Assembly (NCBI RefSeq): GCF_003391055.1
Contig: NZ_QUAJ01000025.1
Span: 1-41,438 of the forward strand
Origin: Psychrilyobacter piezotolerans
Lineage (GTDB): Bacteria; Fusobacteriota; Fusobacteriia; Fusobacteriales; Fusobacteriaceae
Direction of reading: 5' to 3'
Length of the DNA: 41,438 nt
Under the pieces are notes generated by a model, which saw only the letters and a list, made by a program, of their open reading frames with translations, did no database searches and was not told where the DNA came from. Below are positions 16,926 through 25,070 of the stretch, one piece after another. The stretch's first letter is position 1. Each line of letters opens with the position of its first letter. The position numbers were made by a program, and so were the translations under genes.

Positions 16926-18509
16926 CTAACTAAAAGCAAAGGCTACAACACCTATACCCAATGAGTATAAAACACTAGGTACAAATACCTTTCTAATTAC
17001 TATACCTTCCTTACCAGAAAGCCCAACGACAGTACATGCTGCTACAACTACATTAACACAAATTATATGACCTACTCCTGCTCCAAGAGTTTGTTCAGCA
17101 AGTATTAGTGTAGGGTTTAAATTTATTATATTTGCCACATCATGTTGAATAGCTCCAAAGGTAAGATTTGACACCGTACCACTTCCAGAAATAAAGGTTC
17201 CAAGCATCCCTATAAATGGGGCAATAAAGATCCAAGATTCTGCAAATGAAGAACTCATTGTGGTGGCTATATATTGCGGCATAGATGCATAACCGAGACC
17301 ATTGATCCACGAGTTGGAAAATATCTGTACCAGAGCCAGTGTAGGAAATAATATCAATGTAGTATTTTTTACTTGTCCGAATGAAGTTAAACAAGCTCTT
17401 TTAAATGAATTGTAGTTTGATTTTTGAAGAAATATAGTTAAAAATGCTATTAGTATCAATACAGTTCCTGGAGAATATAATAGAGGCCACTTACCGGAGA
17501 TTTGCTCAAACCCCATTATATTTTTCCATGAAAGATCTATAGCTGAAGTTGTAAAATTTTTGATAACTGGAAATATTCTAGTAGTTAGTAAAACTAGAAC
17601 TACAAGGATATATGGAACCCAAGCTCTAAATAATGACATATCACTCTCAGAACTTTCTATTTCTACCTTTGCCTCTTCATCTAAAGCTTCTATCCATATG
17701 TGTTTAGGAATTAAAAATTTCATTTTACAAGTCATGGTAGCTGCGAAAAGTCCAGTAATAGGAGCAAGGATAGAAACAAATTCAGGTCCCACAAGTTCTG
17801 CATATAAATATGCAGATAATGTATAGACTAGGCCTATCAGGATAGACCAAGGAGCCATCTCGAGTATAGATTTTATCTTGTTTTTTTTACCAAATGATAA
17901 TACTAAGACCACTACAAGAAGCAGCGGCATAAAGGTTCCAAGAAAGATATCTAGCTTAGTTATCAATGTTGCTATACTGCCATAATCTTGTGTGCTTAAC
18001 CCTGAAACATTACTAAGTCCTACAAAAATTGGAGTTCCTACAGCTCCAAATGGAACAGGAGTACTATTTGCAATAAGTACTAATATAGCAGCAGTTAATG
18101 GCTGAAATTCTAATGCCACCATTAAAGCACCAACAACGGCAACAGGAGCACCAAATCCAGAAACTCCTTCGAGGAGAGCACCAAATAAAAATGCCAGTAT
18201 TATAGCTAAAATTCTCATATCTTCAGAAAGGGCTTTAAACCCCTTGTTTAATCTTGTGATGGCACCTGTGTTTTTTAACATATTTAAAAGAACCATAGCA
18301 CCCAAGAGTATGAGAAGTATAGTCAGTGCTTTATGGATTCCTTGAAGTGATGAAGCCGCTAAAACTTTTAATTCCATACCCCAAATGAAATAAGCACCCA
18401 GAAATAAAATTACATAACTCAATGCCATTCCTTTTTTAGCAGGCATCTTTAAAATAACTAAAAATAACAGGGGAAAGACCACTGCAATAAGGGCTGTAAA
18501 TAATAACAT
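16926..18509 (-). CDS. lctP: L-lactate permease (LctP/LldP family)
   Basis: 527-residue membrane transporter that brings in lactate with H+ or Na+. It has more than ten hydrophobic helices, with family motifs FLFGALLEGVSGFGAPVAVV near residue 110 and a C-terminal SGSGTVSNLTFG segment near 440. The preferred ATG at 18509 has AAAGGAGGCAG directly upstream; the frame runs open to 18554 but that part lies in a terminator hairpin. It is the last gene of the lactate operon, 113 bases after the dehydrogenase gene and behind an intrinsic terminator, so it is probably transcribed at lower level or conditionally. Confidence 0.92.
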   Translation of the reverse strand: MLLFTALIAVVFPLLFLVILKMPAKKGMALSYVILFLGAYFIWGMELKVLAASSLQGIHKALTILLILLGAMVLLNMLKNTGAITRLNKGFKALSEDMRILAIILAFLFGALLEGVSGFGAPVAVVGALMVALEFQPLTAAILVLIANSTPVPFGAVGTPIFVGLSNVSGLSTQDYGSIATLITKLDIFLGTFMPLLLVVVLVLSFGKKNKIKSILEMAPWSILIGLVYTLSAYLYAELVGPEFVSILAPITGLFAATMTCKMKFLIPKHIWIEALDEEAKVEIESSESDMSLFRAWVPYILVVLVLLTTRIFPVIKNFTTSAIDLSWKNIMGFEQISGKWPLLYSPGTVLILIAFLTIFLQKSNYNSFKRACLTSFGQVKNTTLILFPTLALVQIFSNSWINGLGYASMPQYIATTMSSSFAESWIFIAPFIGMLGTFISGSGTVSNLTFGAIQHDVANIINLNPTLILAEQTLGAGVGHIICVNVVVAACTVVGLSGKEGIVIRKVFVPSVLYSLGIGVVAFAFS

Positions 18510-18542
18510 ATCTGCCTCCTTTTTATAAAAAAGTGTATAAAA

Positions 18543-18578
18543 AAATACTCCCATCTATAGATGGTAATGGGAGTATTT
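18543..18578 (-). terminator. Attenuator-like terminator between dehydrogenase and permease
   Basis: AAATACTCCCAT (18543-18554) pairs with ATGGGAGTATTT (18567-18578) and on the minus strand is followed by a T-run. Within it CCATC-TATA-GATGG (18551-18564) forms a competing hairpin that would sequester one arm of the terminator stem. A further 9-bp hairpin lies at 18591-18614. Confidence 0.75.
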
Positions 18579-18622
18579 ATATTTGGTAGTGAAGCCTTTG
18601 ATTAAAAAGGCTTCTATTAAAT

Positions 18623-20029
18623 TTATTTGCAGACTTTTCCAGGGTTTAGTATATTTTTTGGATCAAATATTTCTTTTATACCAACCATTAAATTAAGATG
18701 ACCTCCATTGTACTGATTGAACATATATTCCTTCTTAGCAAATCCAATCCCATGCTCTCCAGATACTAATCCTCCTAATTCTAAGGATTTATCATACATT
18801 TTTTCAAAGACATCTGCTCTTTTTTTATTCCATAATTCAACATCCATACTATCTTTACAGATATAAACATGCAGATTTCCGTCTCCAGCATGACCAAAAC
18901 TAGGGATTCTGATATCAAATTCTTTAGCTAAAATTTTTGTATATTTAATAAATTCTGCTACATTATTTCTAGGTACTACTACATCACATTCATCCATTTC
19001 ATCGGTGGACCCATGGATTGCTTCTAAAAATGCTCCTCTGGCAGACCAAACAGCTTCCTTTCTTTCCTCTGTATCTACTAAATAAGCATCCAAAGCCCCT
19101 ATTTCCAGGCACAGGTCAGCTACTTTTTCATAGTCTTTTTCTACCTGCTCCTTTGAGTTCCCGTCAAAAGTTAATAAGAGGTAGGAATCACTGGATTTAT
19201 CCGGGAATATTTTTCCTAAATATTCTTCTGCAGCAAAGATTACTTCCCTTTGTAAAAACTCGATAGCTGTAGGAATAGCTTTAGACTTAATAATACTCGG
19301 TACTGCATCGATAGCAGTGTTCAGGTCTTCAAATGGAACCAGCAGACTTATCGTATGCTTAGGCAGCGGGATTAATTTTAAAATTACCTTTGTGATAATC
19401 CCCAAAGTTCCTTCAGAACCTATGATTAAATCTTTTATACTATAACCAGAAGAGTTTTTTACTACTTTTCCACCCACTTCAATAATTTCTCCGTTGGGAA
19501 GAACCACTTCTAATCCCCTCACATAATCCCTGGTTACACCATACTTTACAGCTCTCATCCCACCTGCATTGGTACTTATATTTCCTCCGATTGTTGCACT
19601 CTTTTCCCCTGGATCTGGTGGATAGAAGAAATCTTTCTCTTCTACATATTTACTTATTTCCATAAGCAATACTCCCGGCTCTAATGTCAGAGTTAAGTTT
19701 TCTTCGTCTAATTCTAAGATCTTATTCATCCCTGTAGTCTCGATAACTATTCCTCCGAAAAGAGGAACACATGCTCCTACAAGACCTGTTCCTGATCCTC
19801 TGGCAGTTACAGGAATATGATTTTCATAGGCATATTTCATAATATCAGAAATTTCCTTAGCAGAATGAGCTTTTACCAGTATATCCGGCATTTTGTCTAT
19901 CCCACCTAATTCATCATGGGAGTAGTCTGGATTGATCTCATCTTTAAAGAGTACCCTTTCAGCATCTCCTATTAATTTTTTTATATTTTCAAAATCATTT
20001 ATATCTATTTCTTTGTATTTATTATGCAT
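18623..20029 (-). CDS. lctD: FAD-linked lactate dehydrogenase (GlcD/LctD type)
   Basis: 468 aa of the FAD-binding (PCMH) oxidase family, expected to oxidise lactate to pyruvate. The N-terminal FAD domain shows [12 protein letters not shown] near residue 77, [21 protein letters not shown] near 137 (split at the PPDPG turn) and [10 protein letters not shown] near 205. The C-terminal cap domain has [13 protein letters not shown] near 376 and [13 protein letters not shown] near 423. Immediately upstream, and separated by only 13 bases, is etfA. This order (etfB, etfA, dehydrogenase, permease) is that of the NAD-dependent, electron-confurcating lactate dehydrogenase/Etf complex. The stereospecificity (D or L) is not readable; GlcD-type enzymes often take D-lactate. 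GGAGG precedes the ATG. Confidence 0.9.
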   Translation of the reverse strand: MHNKYKEIDINDFENIKKLIGDAERVLFKDEINPDYSHDELGGIDKMPDILVKAHSAKEISDIMKYAYENHIPVTARGSGTGLVGACVPLFGGIVIETTGMNKILELDEENLTLTLEPGVLLMEISKYVEEKDFFYPPDPGEKSATIGGNISTNAGGMRAVKYGVTRDYVRGLEVVLPNGEIIEVGGKVVKNSSGYSIKDLIIGSEGTLGIITKVILKLIPLPKHTISLLVPFEDLNTAIDAVPSIIKSKAIPTAIEFLQREVIFAAEEYLGKIFPDKSSDSYLLLTFDGNSKEQVEKDYEKVADLCLEIGALDAYLVDTEERKEAVWSARGAFLEAIHGSTDEMDECDVVVPRNNVAEFIKYTKILAKEFDIRIPSFGHAGDGNLHVYICKDSMDVELWNKKRADVFEKMYDKSLELGGLVSGEHGIGFAKKEYMFNQYNGGHLNLMVGIKEIFDPKNILNPGKVCK

Positions 20030-20042
20030 CTTAGTCCTCCAT

Positions 20043-21245
20043 TTAAAAAGTGATTTTTCTATCTTTTTTTATTTCTTCTGCCAATTTTGGAATAACCTTG
20101 TATAAATCTCCTACAATTCCATAATGTGCCACATCAAATATTGGAGCCTGTTCATCTATATTTACAGCAACTATTGTTTCAGAACCATTCATCCCAGCAG
20201 TAAACTGAACTGCTCCATGGATTCCAAATGCAAATAATAATTTTGGTTTTACAGTTCTTCCACTGAGTCCAACCTGTAATTTATTGCTTAGCCATCCGCA
20301 CTCTATAAGAGGTCTGGTGCAAGCTATTTTTCCATCTACAAGATCTGCAAACTCCTGAATCATCTTAAGATCTTCTTCTTTTACTATCGCTCTTCCTACA
20401 GCTACAATTACTTCTGCGTCAGCTATAGATACTTCCTTATCTTTTTTTACTATATCCAAAACTTGAATTTCTGAATTTAATTTCTTTATATCGATCTGAT
20501 GATTTATTGTTTCCCCATTTTTTTCTACTGTTCTTTCAGGAGCATCAAATATTTTAGCTCTCACAGTACATAACTGAGGTCTATGTCTTTCTGTAACTAT
20601 TTGTGCCATTATATTCCCGCCAAATGCCGGTCTTATCTGCACCAGGTCTGTATTAGGTTTCATTTCCAGGATAGTACAATCTGCAGTAAGTCCTGTTCTG
20701 AATCTTGCGGCTACTCTTGGAGCCAAAGATCTTCCTAATGTTGTAGCTCCTACCAATATGGAAGATGGTTTTTTCTTATCGATATAGTCGGCGAATACCT
20801 CGGTATAGTTTTGAACTTTAAAATGCTCTAATTCTTTATAGTCGTAGACATGAATTTGATCTACTCCATAATGCTCTAATTCTTCTGCTATTTCTTTTAC
20901 ATCTGAACCAATTAAAATAGCTTGAACCGGATGATTTATTTCTCCAGCCAATTCCCTGGCTTTACCTATCAATTCTAAAGATACTGGATTTATTACACCA
21001 TGAAAATGATCTATATAAACAGTTATTCCGTTCCATAATTTTTTATTAACACTTGTTACAGTTTCATCTTCTACAAAGTCAATAGTTCCATTACCATTTT
21101 TAACACAGAGTTTACACATCTTACATCCTGAATTTATATATGTCAGACCATCTTGTTCTTCAATTGCATTGAAGGGACATAATTCTATTAATTCCATCAT
21201 TTTTTTATGATTTATTTTATCGTGATTTATAACTAATTTAGCCAT
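20043..21245 (-). CDS. etfA: Electron transfer flavoprotein alpha with ferredoxin domain
   Basis: 400 aa. The first 65 residues form a ferredoxin-like domain with LCPFNAI near residue 22 and CKMCKLC near 41-47, giving four cysteines for one [4Fe-4S] cluster. The EtfA core follows, with [12 protein letters not shown] near 170 and the C-terminal FAD site [20 protein letters not shown] near 330. EtfA proteins with this N-terminal extension are typical of confurcating lactate dehydrogenase (LctC), where the cluster exchanges electrons with ferredoxin. The gene starts nine bases after etfB with TAGGAGG as ribosome site. Together with etfB and lctD it should form the three-subunit complex. Confidence 0.92.
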   Translation of the reverse strand: MAKLVINHDKINHKKMMELIELCPFNAIEEQDGLTYINSGCKMCKLCVKNGNGTIDFVEDETVTSVNKKLWNGITVYIDHFHGVINPVSLELIGKARELAGEINHPVQAILIGSDVKEIAEELEHYGVDQIHVYDYKELEHFKVQNYTEVFADYIDKKKPSSILVGATTLGRSLAPRVAARFRTGLTADCTILEMKPNTDLVQIRPAFGGNIMAQIVTERHRPQLCTVRAKIFDAPERTVEKNGETINHQIDIKKLNSEIQVLDIVKKDKEVSIADAEVIVAVGRAIVKEEDLKMIQEFADLVDGKIACTRPLIECGWLSNKLQVGLSGRTVKPKLLFAFGIHGAVQFTAGMNGSETIVAVNIDEQAPIFDVAHYGIVGDLYKVIPKLAEEIKKDRKITF

Positions 21246-21254
21246 TTTAACCTC

Positions 21255-22037
21255 CTAGATAATTTTTCTCTTTTTCAATATATCAAATAATCCAACCGCA
21301 GCTTCGTCCCCTGAAAGCATCTCTTTATCTGCATTTTTAGGAGGATTAAATATTCTTTCTACCTGAGTCGGAGACCCATTTAAACCATATTTTTTTTCAT
21401 CTTTATCGTCTAAATCATCAAAAGTTAAAACTTTTATCTCTCTGGTAGCTGTTTTTAATTTGTTTTTATAAGATGGCAGTCTAGGAGAATAGATCCCCTT
21501 TTCCACTGTAATTAAACATGGGTAACCAATAGTCTGTATCTCGATAGTTTCTCCCATATCTGCTTCTACAGTTAAACTTTCTGAAGTTACTTCCAATATT
21601 TTACTTATATTCGAAATATGGGGTATCGATAAATACTCCGCCATTTCTGGTCCTACCTGAGCTGTATCCCCATCGGTAGTTTGTTTCCCGCAGATTATGA
21701 GGTCTATCTCTCCCATTGCTTTTAACCCTTGAGCTAAAGCATAAGAAGTTGCCAGTACATCGGCTCCGGCAAACTTCCTGTCGGAAAGTAATACCCCGGT
21801 GTCTACTCCCATAGAAAATGATTCTTTAATCACAGCTTTGGCCTGGGGAGGGCCCATAGATAGGACTCCTATTTCACTGCTGACTTGATTTTTTATTTGA
21901 AATGCAGATTCTAAAGCATAGAGATCATATGGGTTTATCTTAGAATCAACACCATCTCTTAGCAGTACTCCTGTAACCGGATCAACCTGAACATTAGTAC
22001 CTCCAGGTACTTGTTTTATACAAACGGCAATTTTCAT
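21255..22037 (-). CDS. etfB: Electron transfer flavoprotein beta subunit
   Basis: 260 aa, the usual length. Family signatures are [11 protein letters not shown] at the start, [10 protein letters not shown] near residue 35, the adenine-nucleotide loop [16 protein letters not shown] near 118, and the recognition-loop region [19 protein letters not shown] near 172. In confurcating Etf complexes this subunit binds the FAD that handles NAD+ and ferredoxin chemistry, as LctB. It is the first gene of the lactate operon and has an excellent AAGGAGG site. Two palindromic operators lie 23 and 81 bases upstream of the ATG. Confidence 0.92.
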   Translation of the reverse strand: MKIAVCIKQVPGGTNVQVDPVTGVLLRDGVDSKINPYDLYALESAFQIKNQVSSEIGVLSMGPPQAKAVIKESFSMGVDTGVLLSDRKFAGADVLATSYALAQGLKAMGEIDLIICGKQTTDGDTAQVGPEMAEYLSIPHISNISKILEVTSESLTVEADMGETIEIQTIGYPCLITVEKGIYSPRLPSYKNKLKTATREIKVLTFDDLDDKDEKKYGLNGSPTQVERIFNPPKNADKEMLSGDEAAVGLFDILKKRKII

Positions 22038-22059
22038 ATTTTATCCTCCTTGTATTTGA

Positions 22060-22134
22060 AATTGGTATGACCAATTATTTTTGCAAAATTAAAAACAAAT
22101 AATATTAATTTCATCTCAATTGGTATGACCAATT
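22060..22134 (-). promoter_or_regulatory. Twin GntR/FadR-type operators of the lactate operon
   Basis: The same perfect palindrome, AATTGGT-ATG-ACCAATT, occurs at 22060-22076 and 22118-22134. Its TTGGT...ACCAA core is that of LldR/PdhR-type FadR-subfamily regulators. The divergently organised GntR gene at 22453-23133 is the obvious binder. Confidence 0.85.
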
Positions 22135-22174
22135 ACTTTTGTAAAAATTAAAAACAAATAATATTAATTTGCTT
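22060..22174. repeat. 58-bp tandem duplication carrying the operator
   Basis: Unit 1 begins at 22060 and unit 2 at 22118. Both contain the palindrome, then a TTTTG-rich linker and the string ACAAATAATATTAATTT. They differ by only a few substitutions and one inserted A. The duplication doubles operator and possible promoter elements. Confidence 0.85.
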
Positions 22175-22452
22175 CCTCTAAAATACTACTTTAAACATCG
22201 CCTATATGTCAACAAAGTTATTTTTTTATTTAAGTCATTTTACCAAATGTAAACACTAATATTATAAAAATCCTATTTTTTTATTTTCATTACTGTCTTT
22301 TAGATGTGTTTTAATATAAAAAAATAATTTGTCTGAAAACAGGAAAATTATTATTTTTTTTATTACTTTACTATAATCAATGATTAATTATTTTATTCAC
22401 ACAATATTTAAAAAGACAAACCTCTACGATAGAGGTCTTTTCTTTTAAATAT
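22175..22452. other. AT-rich spacer between lactate operon and regulator
   Basis: No coding frame is evident. It contains the terminator of the regulator gene near its right end; nothing else is recognisable. Confidence 0.5.
22411..22436 (-). terminator. Terminator of the GntR gene
   Basis: ACCTCTA (22420-22426) and TAGAGGT (22430-22436) form a 7-bp stem with a three-base loop. On the minus strand TTGTCTTTTT follows, 17 bases after the stop codon. Confidence 0.7.
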
Positions 22453-23133
22453 TTAATCTAAATTTGGAAGACTTTTATCTATATTATCAAAATGGAGCCT
22501 TAAACTATTTTTCAATCCTTCTTCATCCCTGTTTTTTAGAGATTCTAAAATTTTCTTATGATCAAAGTCTATTTTTTCCTTCCCGAATTTTTCTAAAACC
22601 ATATCTCTAGAAGCTATTATTGATTCTTCTAAGAGTTCGGATATAGCAGAAATGATTGTAGTCAATAAAATATTTTTAGAAAACGACATCATTAAAAGGT
22701 GAAAATCTCTGTCTAAATCAGCTAATCTTTCAATATCATTACAATTTAACATTTTCTCATAAATTTTTTCAACCTGCTGTATCTCCTCTAGAGTTACCCT
22801 CTTAATCATGAATTCTGCATTGGAAAGCTCCAGCATCTTTCTGAGTTCTATAACATCTCTTATCTTTCCCTTTTGCAGTTCAAAAGCCAGAGATAATGGG
22901 TTGCATAACATATTTTTAAAATCATTGGTGATATAGTTTCCTCCGCCTCTTTTACTTTCAATCAAACCAATTATTTCTAATATTTTGATTCCTTCCCTTA
23001 CCGATGATCTCCCAATATTCAGATTTTCAGCCAGGGTACGTTCCGGATATATCTGGGATCCATTTTTTAAATTACCCGATTTTATTTCCTTTTTTATATG
23101 CTCTATTAATTTATGAAATTTTCTTTCTTCCAT
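22453..23133 (-). CDS. GntR/FadR-subfamily transcription regulator (LldR-like)
   Basis: 226 aa. The N-terminal winged helix (residues 5-72) carries LAENLNIGRSSVREGIKILE, and the wing has the RGGGNYI motif; the C-terminal FCD ligand domain has six or more helices and the metal-binding type residues D..H (DRDFHLLM near 145, RLHFDN near 217). FadR-subfamily proteins of this form control lactate, pyruvate or glycolate genes. The adjacent operon for lactate oxidation and its two TTGGT/ACCAA palindromes make it the likely lactate-responsive repressor. GGGAG precedes the ATG. It is transcribed in the same direction as the lactate genes but has its own terminator. Confidence 0.88.
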   Translation of the reverse strand: MEERKFHKLIEHIKKEIKSGNLKNGSQIYPERTLAENLNIGRSSVREGIKILEIIGLIESKRGGGNYITNDFKNMLCNPLSLAFELQKGKIRDVIELRKMLELSNAEFMIKRVTLEEIQQVEKIYEKMLNCNDIERLADLDRDFHLLMMSFSKNILLTTIISAISELLEESIIASRDMVLEKFGKEKIDFDHKKILESLKNRDEEGLKNSLRLHFDNIDKSLPNLD

Positions 23134-23442
23134 CTCTCACTCCCTTATTTACCTCTTTTATCTTCTTTAGTTATTTTATCAACCTTTATAAAAAAAGACA
23201 ACTTTTAAAAGGTTCTGTTCTGCCTGCTATAGAAGAAACATAAACTTTCATTTATAACACTAATTTCATTTCTAAGCAATTCTAGATTCTAATCATAATA
23301 TTTAGAAACTTATTACAGTCTTAAAAGTCATAGTGACCCAGCTAAAAAAGGAAAAATAGATTCAGTTTATCTGCTTAACCTTTAAGATATTAAGATAAAA
23401 CTTTACTTTCGAAATCACCCAGGGTGATAAAGGTCCTTGTGC

Positions 23443-23540
23443 TTCAAACATAGAAACTGTATAATTATGTAAAATTTTGAGTATTCAAAGTGGTAGAAAT
23501 TTCTACCACTTTTTTATTTGTTATTTTTAGGATATTAAAT
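23443..23540 (+). repeat. Direct repeat, copy 1 (upstream of binding protein)
   Basis: About 98 bases, roughly 90 percent identical by eye to 24733-24829. Shared parts include ACTGTATAATTATGT, TTTTGAGTATTCAAAGTGG and TTTTAGGATATTAAAT. Each copy has a perfect TATAAT followed about 25 bases later by a terminator hairpin. Confidence 0.85.
23487..23517 (+). terminator. Terminator inside repeat copy 1
   Basis: A perfect 26-base palindrome, AAAGTGGTAGAAA joined to TTTCTACCACTTT, runs into a T-run. There is no upstream + strand gene for it to terminate; a TATAAT lies at 23460-23465. Confidence 0.8.
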
Positions 23541-23566
23541 ATGAAAAATAAATAATTTTTTTGGTT

Positions 23567-23603
23567 AAACACAAAGTGTACCCATACACTTTGTGTTTTT
23601 TTT
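23567..23603 (+). terminator. Terminator or attenuator before the binding-protein gene
   Basis: AAACACAAAGTGTA and TACACTTTGTGTTT form a 14-bp stem with a CCCA loop and eight T after it. It ends 73 bases before the start codon, so it either insulates the gene or works as a leader attenuator. Confidence 0.8.
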
Positions 23604-23675
23604 ATTGAACAAAGAATATAATACAAGTATCATATTCTTTAGAGTTATTATAAAATATTATTAGGGAGAAATTAT

Positions 23676-24698
23676 ATGAAAAAATTAACGAAAATTTTAA
23701 ATTTAGTACTGGCACTGTCACTTCTATTGGTTGCAGCTTGTGGAAAAAATGATGAAATACCTGCTCAAAGCAATGAAGTCACGGTATATTCACCACTTTT
23801 CCCCGATGCTATCAATAGTGTTGTTGATGGTTTTACAAACAAAACAGGAATCAAGGTTAACCTAGTTGTAGCAGGTACTGGAGAATTACTTAAAAGAATC
23901 CAAGCTGAAAGTGAGAATCCTTTAGGGGATGTTATTTTTGGAGGAGGAGCTGAATCACTGAATTCATACAAAGAATATTTCACACCATATCAAACTGCAA
24001 ATCACGATAAGATAAATCCTTTATTTAAAGATTCTAAAGACAAATGGTTTGGTTTTGCTGTCTTACCTATGGTTATGATCTATAATACTGATCTTGTAAC
24101 GAAGGAAGACGCTCCTACTTCTTGGAACGACCTGATCGATCCCAAATGGAAGGGGGAAATTGCTATGGCCTCTCCTGTTAAATCCGGATCATCTTATACA
24201 ATCACGGCGACTCTTTTGACTGCCTTTGGAAAAAACTCTGAAGCTGGTTTTGATTTCATCAAAAAATTTGTAACTAACTTGGATGGGAAGATTTTAGGAG
24301 GTTCATCTGCTGTACCTAAAGGTGTAGTAGATAAGGAATACTCTATCGGATTAACTTTGGAGAGTTCTGCTGTTAAATATAAAAATGCCGGCGGACATAT
24401 AGAAATAGTGTATCCATCTGAAGGTACCTCTGTCGTTGCTGATGGTGCCGCTTTAATTAAAGGTTCTGAGAATCAAGAAAATGCTAAATTATTCTTAGAC
24501 TATGTAGGAAGTAAAGAGGTTCAAGAAATTTTAGCTACAAAGTTTAATATCAGAGGAGTTAGAACCGATGTTGCTCTTCCAAAGGGATTAGGACCAATTT
24601 CAGATATCAAACTACTTGACTATGATTTTGACTGGGCATCTAATAGTAAAAAAGATATCGTTAAAAGATGGAAAAATATAGTTTCAGGAAAGGAGTAA
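23676..24698 (+). CDS. Orphan ABC substrate-binding lipoprotein (AfuA/FutA-like)
   Basis: 340 aa extracellular-solute-binding protein. It has a lipoprotein signal peptide with lipobox LVAAC (Cys22), then a type-2 periplasmic-binding fold: VTVYSPLFPD, GDVIFGGGAES near residue 91, VMIYNTDLV near 134, SWNDLIDPKWKGEIAMA near 149 and a C-terminal KRWKNI. This pattern is that of the Fe(III)/phosphonate/hexose-phosphate binding proteins (AfuA, PhnS). Its ligand cannot be decided. No permease or ATPase gene adjoins it, so it must use a transporter elsewhere or act as a sensor partner. AGGGAG is upstream of the ATG. It is framed by direct repeats and terminators. Confidence 0.87.
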   Translation: MKKLTKILNLVLALSLLLVAACGKNDEIPAQSNEVTVYSPLFPDAINSVVDGFTNKTGIKVNLVVAGTGELLKRIQAESENPLGDVIFGGGAESLNSYKEYFTPYQTANHDKINPLFKDSKDKWFGFAVLPMVMIYNTDLVTKEDAPTSWNDLIDPKWKGEIAMASPVKSGSSYTITATLLTAFGKNSEAGFDFIKKFVTNLDGKILGGSSAVPKGVVDKEYSIGLTLESSAVKYKNAGGHIEIVYPSEGTSVVADGAALIKGSENQENAKLFLDYVGSKEVQEILATKFNIRGVRTDVALPKGLGPISDIKLLDYDFDWASNSKKDIVKRWKNIVSGKE

Positions 24699-24732
24699 TA
24701 GGTAAATTATCAAAAATACTTCTCCGGGTCTG

Positions 24733-24829
24733 TTGCAAACATAAAAACTGTATAATTATGTTAAATTTTGAGTATTCAAAGTGGTAGAATTTCTACCACT
24801 TTTTTATTTGCCGTTTTAGGATATTAAAT
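24733..24829 (+). repeat. Direct repeat, copy 2 (downstream of binding protein)
   Basis: Partner of 23443-23540, separated by about 1.3 kb that contains only the binding-protein gene. It starts 35 bases after that gene's stop codon and supplies its terminator. Confidence 0.85.
24778..24807 (+). terminator. Terminator of the binding-protein gene
   Basis: AAAGTGGTAGAA and TTCTACCACTTT form a stem followed by T6. It is the same hairpin as at 23487 with one base pair less. Confidence 0.85.
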
Positions 24830-25023
24830 TAACCTCTTAATTATATTGTTATTCCAACATAATTTTTTTATTAATTTTGTATTTATATCTTATGGATAAA
24901 AAATCACTGTAGGGGAATAGTCCGTTTGACATGACACCATAATAAATAAATATTAAAAGGAATTTGATAAAATATCAGAAAGATATTAAGGACACAGTAA
25001 ATTAAGTTGTAAAAGACATATGC

Positions 25024-25037
25024 AATACTATAGTATT
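25024..25037 (+). promoter_or_regulatory. Palindrome in the pncB upstream region
   Basis: AATACTATAGTATT is a perfect 14-base palindrome 34 bases before the start codon, with TTGTAA 15-16 bases upstream of its TACTAT. It may be an operator overlapping a -10 box. It does not match NAD-repressor sites I know. Confidence 0.35.
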
Positions 25038-25070
25038 AAGGGTTTTGATAAAATTATATGAGGTGTTTTT

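Larger units (their letters stand above)
23134..23675. other. Long non-coding region with repeat and two terminators
   Basis: No credible gene. The left half has no recognisable signal. The right half holds one copy of a ~98-bp repeat that includes a terminator, then a second strong terminator, then the ribosome site of the binding-protein gene. No + strand gene precedes these terminators. Confidence 0.6.
24699..25070. other. Intergenic region before pncB
   Basis: Holds repeat copy 2 with its terminator, a TTGACA at about 24927 and a short palindrome near 25030. No gene is visible. Confidence 0.5.

Noticed and set aside
18509-18554. N-terminal extension of the lactate permease
   Set aside because: It lies in the terminator hairpin; the ATG at 18509 has an ideal AAAGGAGG site.
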